5,575 nucleotides of DNA. Origin: Deltaproteobacteria bacterium (GTDB lineage: Bacteria; Desulfobacterota; Desulfobaccia; Desulfobaccales; 0-14-0-80-60-11). This document shows, one piece after another, positions 4,538 to 5,575 of the stretch (its first letter is position 1; each line of letters starts with the position of its first letter). The stretch is taken from the NCBI GenBank assembly GCA_021817645.1, contig JAKAGH010000222.1:1-5575 (forward strand), given 5' to 3'. The notes under the pieces are model-generated. The model saw only the letters and a program-made list of their open reading frames with translations. It was not told the origin of the DNA and searched no databases. A program made the position numbers and the translations under genes.

Positions 4538-5563
4538 TTAGGTCTTGCCGATAAATTTAATAAAATTCATAAAATAATTCAGGTCAAAGGTTTTTCTCTC
4601 CTGAAGGGCGGCCATCTCCCGCAACGCCTCTTTGGAGGACACGGGACGTTTATCGGCGCCGCCGCCGGTCAGGGTATCATAGTGGTCCAGAATCCTCAGG
4701 ACCCGGGCCCAGGGATCAATGGCGTTGATTTTCAAGCCCCCGGGATACCCGGAGCCATCCCCGTTTTCATGATGCTGCAGGGCCATGTATCTGACTTCCC
4801 GCCGCAGCCCGGGCATGTTGGAAAGCATCTTGTATCCCAAGGCCGGGTGGGAGTCCGTGGGCCTGAGGGCCGACTTTCGGGCATGCTTGTCGACTAACTC
4901 CGGTTTGAGATGGATGAGGCCGATGTCATGGAGCATGGCTCCCAGGCCGAAGTCTTGGGCCTTCTTGGCGTCCCAGCCCATGAAACTGACAAAGGCCAGC
5001 CCCAGGAAGCAGACATTGATGCAATGGTTGTAAAGGACGTGGCCGTGACGCCGGATATCCAGGATGGAGCGATAATAATCAACCCCGCCTTTCATCAGGT
5101 CAAACATATTGTCAATCAGGCGCAGGGCTCTGAACATCTGGGGCGCCGAGCCCATCTCTTCGGCGGAAAAGAAGTTGCGGACAAAGATCAGCGTGGTGTC
5201 ATAGAGGAGATTGACCTTCTCCTCAGGTCCCCGGTCATCATCCGGCAAAACTTTCTCCAGGCAATGATCCAGGTATTCCAGAACCCTTAATTCATCGTCC
5301 TGGGAGTAGTAAAGCCACTGGATCTCCAGGGCCTGAAGTTTTTGCAGCCATTCCCCTTTAAATACTTCCCCCTGGGGGCAGGCCGGGATAAACCGGGGCT
5401 CCGTCTCCCCTTTGGTCTTGACCTTAATTAAGGCCTCAAAGGGAATCTCCACATCCGGCCTCACGTCGCGCAAAGGCAAAGGGATAAACCCACCCTTTTC
5501 TTCACCGATGGCCGGAGCGATGACTCTGCTGCTCTTGAGATCGTGATCTAGAAATTGCCTCAT
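4538..5563 (-). CDS. HD-GYP domain protein, probable cyclic-di-GMP phosphodiesterase
   Basis: This 341-residue protein carries an HD-GYP domain over about residues 165-335. This class hydrolyses cyclic di-GMP. Visible metal-site residues are His180 (YNHCINV), His212-Asp213 (HDIGL), His239 (SHPALGY), His264-His265 (HHENGDGSGYP, with GYP at 272-274) and Asp293/Asp296 (LDHYDTLTG). The lysine of the usual HDxGK motif is Leu216, and the following IP is LKP. No Glu lies four residues before His180, which argues against a trinuclear centre. Residues about 25-110 form an unassigned N-terminal region (IPLPLRDVRPDVEI), of a kind I recall before HD-GYP in Desulfobacterota; it is not a receiver, PAS or GAF domain that I recognise. 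There is no signal peptide or membrane segment, so it is cytosolic. An in-frame TAA at 5567-5569 fixes ATG 5563 as the first possible start, yet no Shine-Dalgarno is visible in the 12 bases before the window edge. Confidence 0.9.
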   Translation of the reverse strand: MRQFLDHDLKSSRVIAPAIGEEKGGFIPLPLRDVRPDVEIPFEALIKVKTKGETEPRFIPACPQGEVFKGEWLQKLQALEIQWLYYSQDDELRVLEYLDHCLEKVLPDDDRGPEEKVNLLYDTTLIFVRNFFSAEEMGSAPQMFRALRLIDNMFDLMKGGVDYYRSILDIRRHGHVLYNHCINVCFLGLAFVSFMGWDAKKAQDFGLGAMLHDIGLIHLKPELVDKHARKSALRPTDSHPALGYKMLSNMPGLRREVRYMALQHHENGDGSGYPGGLKINAIDPWARVLRILDHYDTLTGGGADKRPVSSKEALREMAALQERKTFDLNYFMNFIKFIGKT

Positions 5564-5575
5564 AATTTAAAGATT

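Overview
The window is about 5.6 kb of fairly GC-rich bacterial chromosome carrying seven protein-coding genes, all apparently intact, and no RNA gene, CRISPR array or transposase. The gene content suggests a Desulfobacterota (former Deltaproteobacteria) genome: a membrane-anchored globin sensor like the one known from Geobacter, a DUF134 protein, an HD-GYP protein, and palindromic and heptanucleotide repeats between genes. This placement is inferred from memory of gene families, not from a search.

Layout. Positions 1-49 hold two GC-rich hairpins. A globin-coupled sensor with a PsiE-like four-helix membrane domain follows on the minus strand (53-946). A 152-base gap containing a 19-bp inverted repeat separates it from a RidA-family gene on the same strand (1099-1482). 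Divergent from ridA is a small zinc-ribbon gene on the plus strand (1616-1876). It converges on a purine nucleoside phosphorylase gene on the minus strand (1873-2721), and the two share a TTAA that supplies both stop codons. The phosphorylase gene is divergent from a plus-strand pair, a DUF134 DNA-binding-type protein (2877-3302) and purM (3343-4383). The purM gene converges on an HD-GYP gene on the minus strand (4538-5563). The 154-base gap between them holds a probable bidirectional terminator framed by inverted heptanucleotide repeats.

How the genes fit together. Three or four genes touch purine or nitrogen metabolism: purM (de novo purine synthesis), purine nucleoside phosphorylase (salvage and catabolism), RidA (clearance of reactive enamine/imine intermediates), and a DUF134 protein that could be the local regulator. 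The strongest regulatory signal is between the phosphorylase and DUF134 genes. Two good divergent sigma-70-type promoters are visible, and both carry ACCCGG exactly two bases after the -35 box, on opposite strands. This looks like a shared operator linking salvage and de novo synthesis. The two outer genes are sensory or signalling proteins: a haem globin joined to a membrane domain, and an HD-GYP protein with an altered HDxGK motif.
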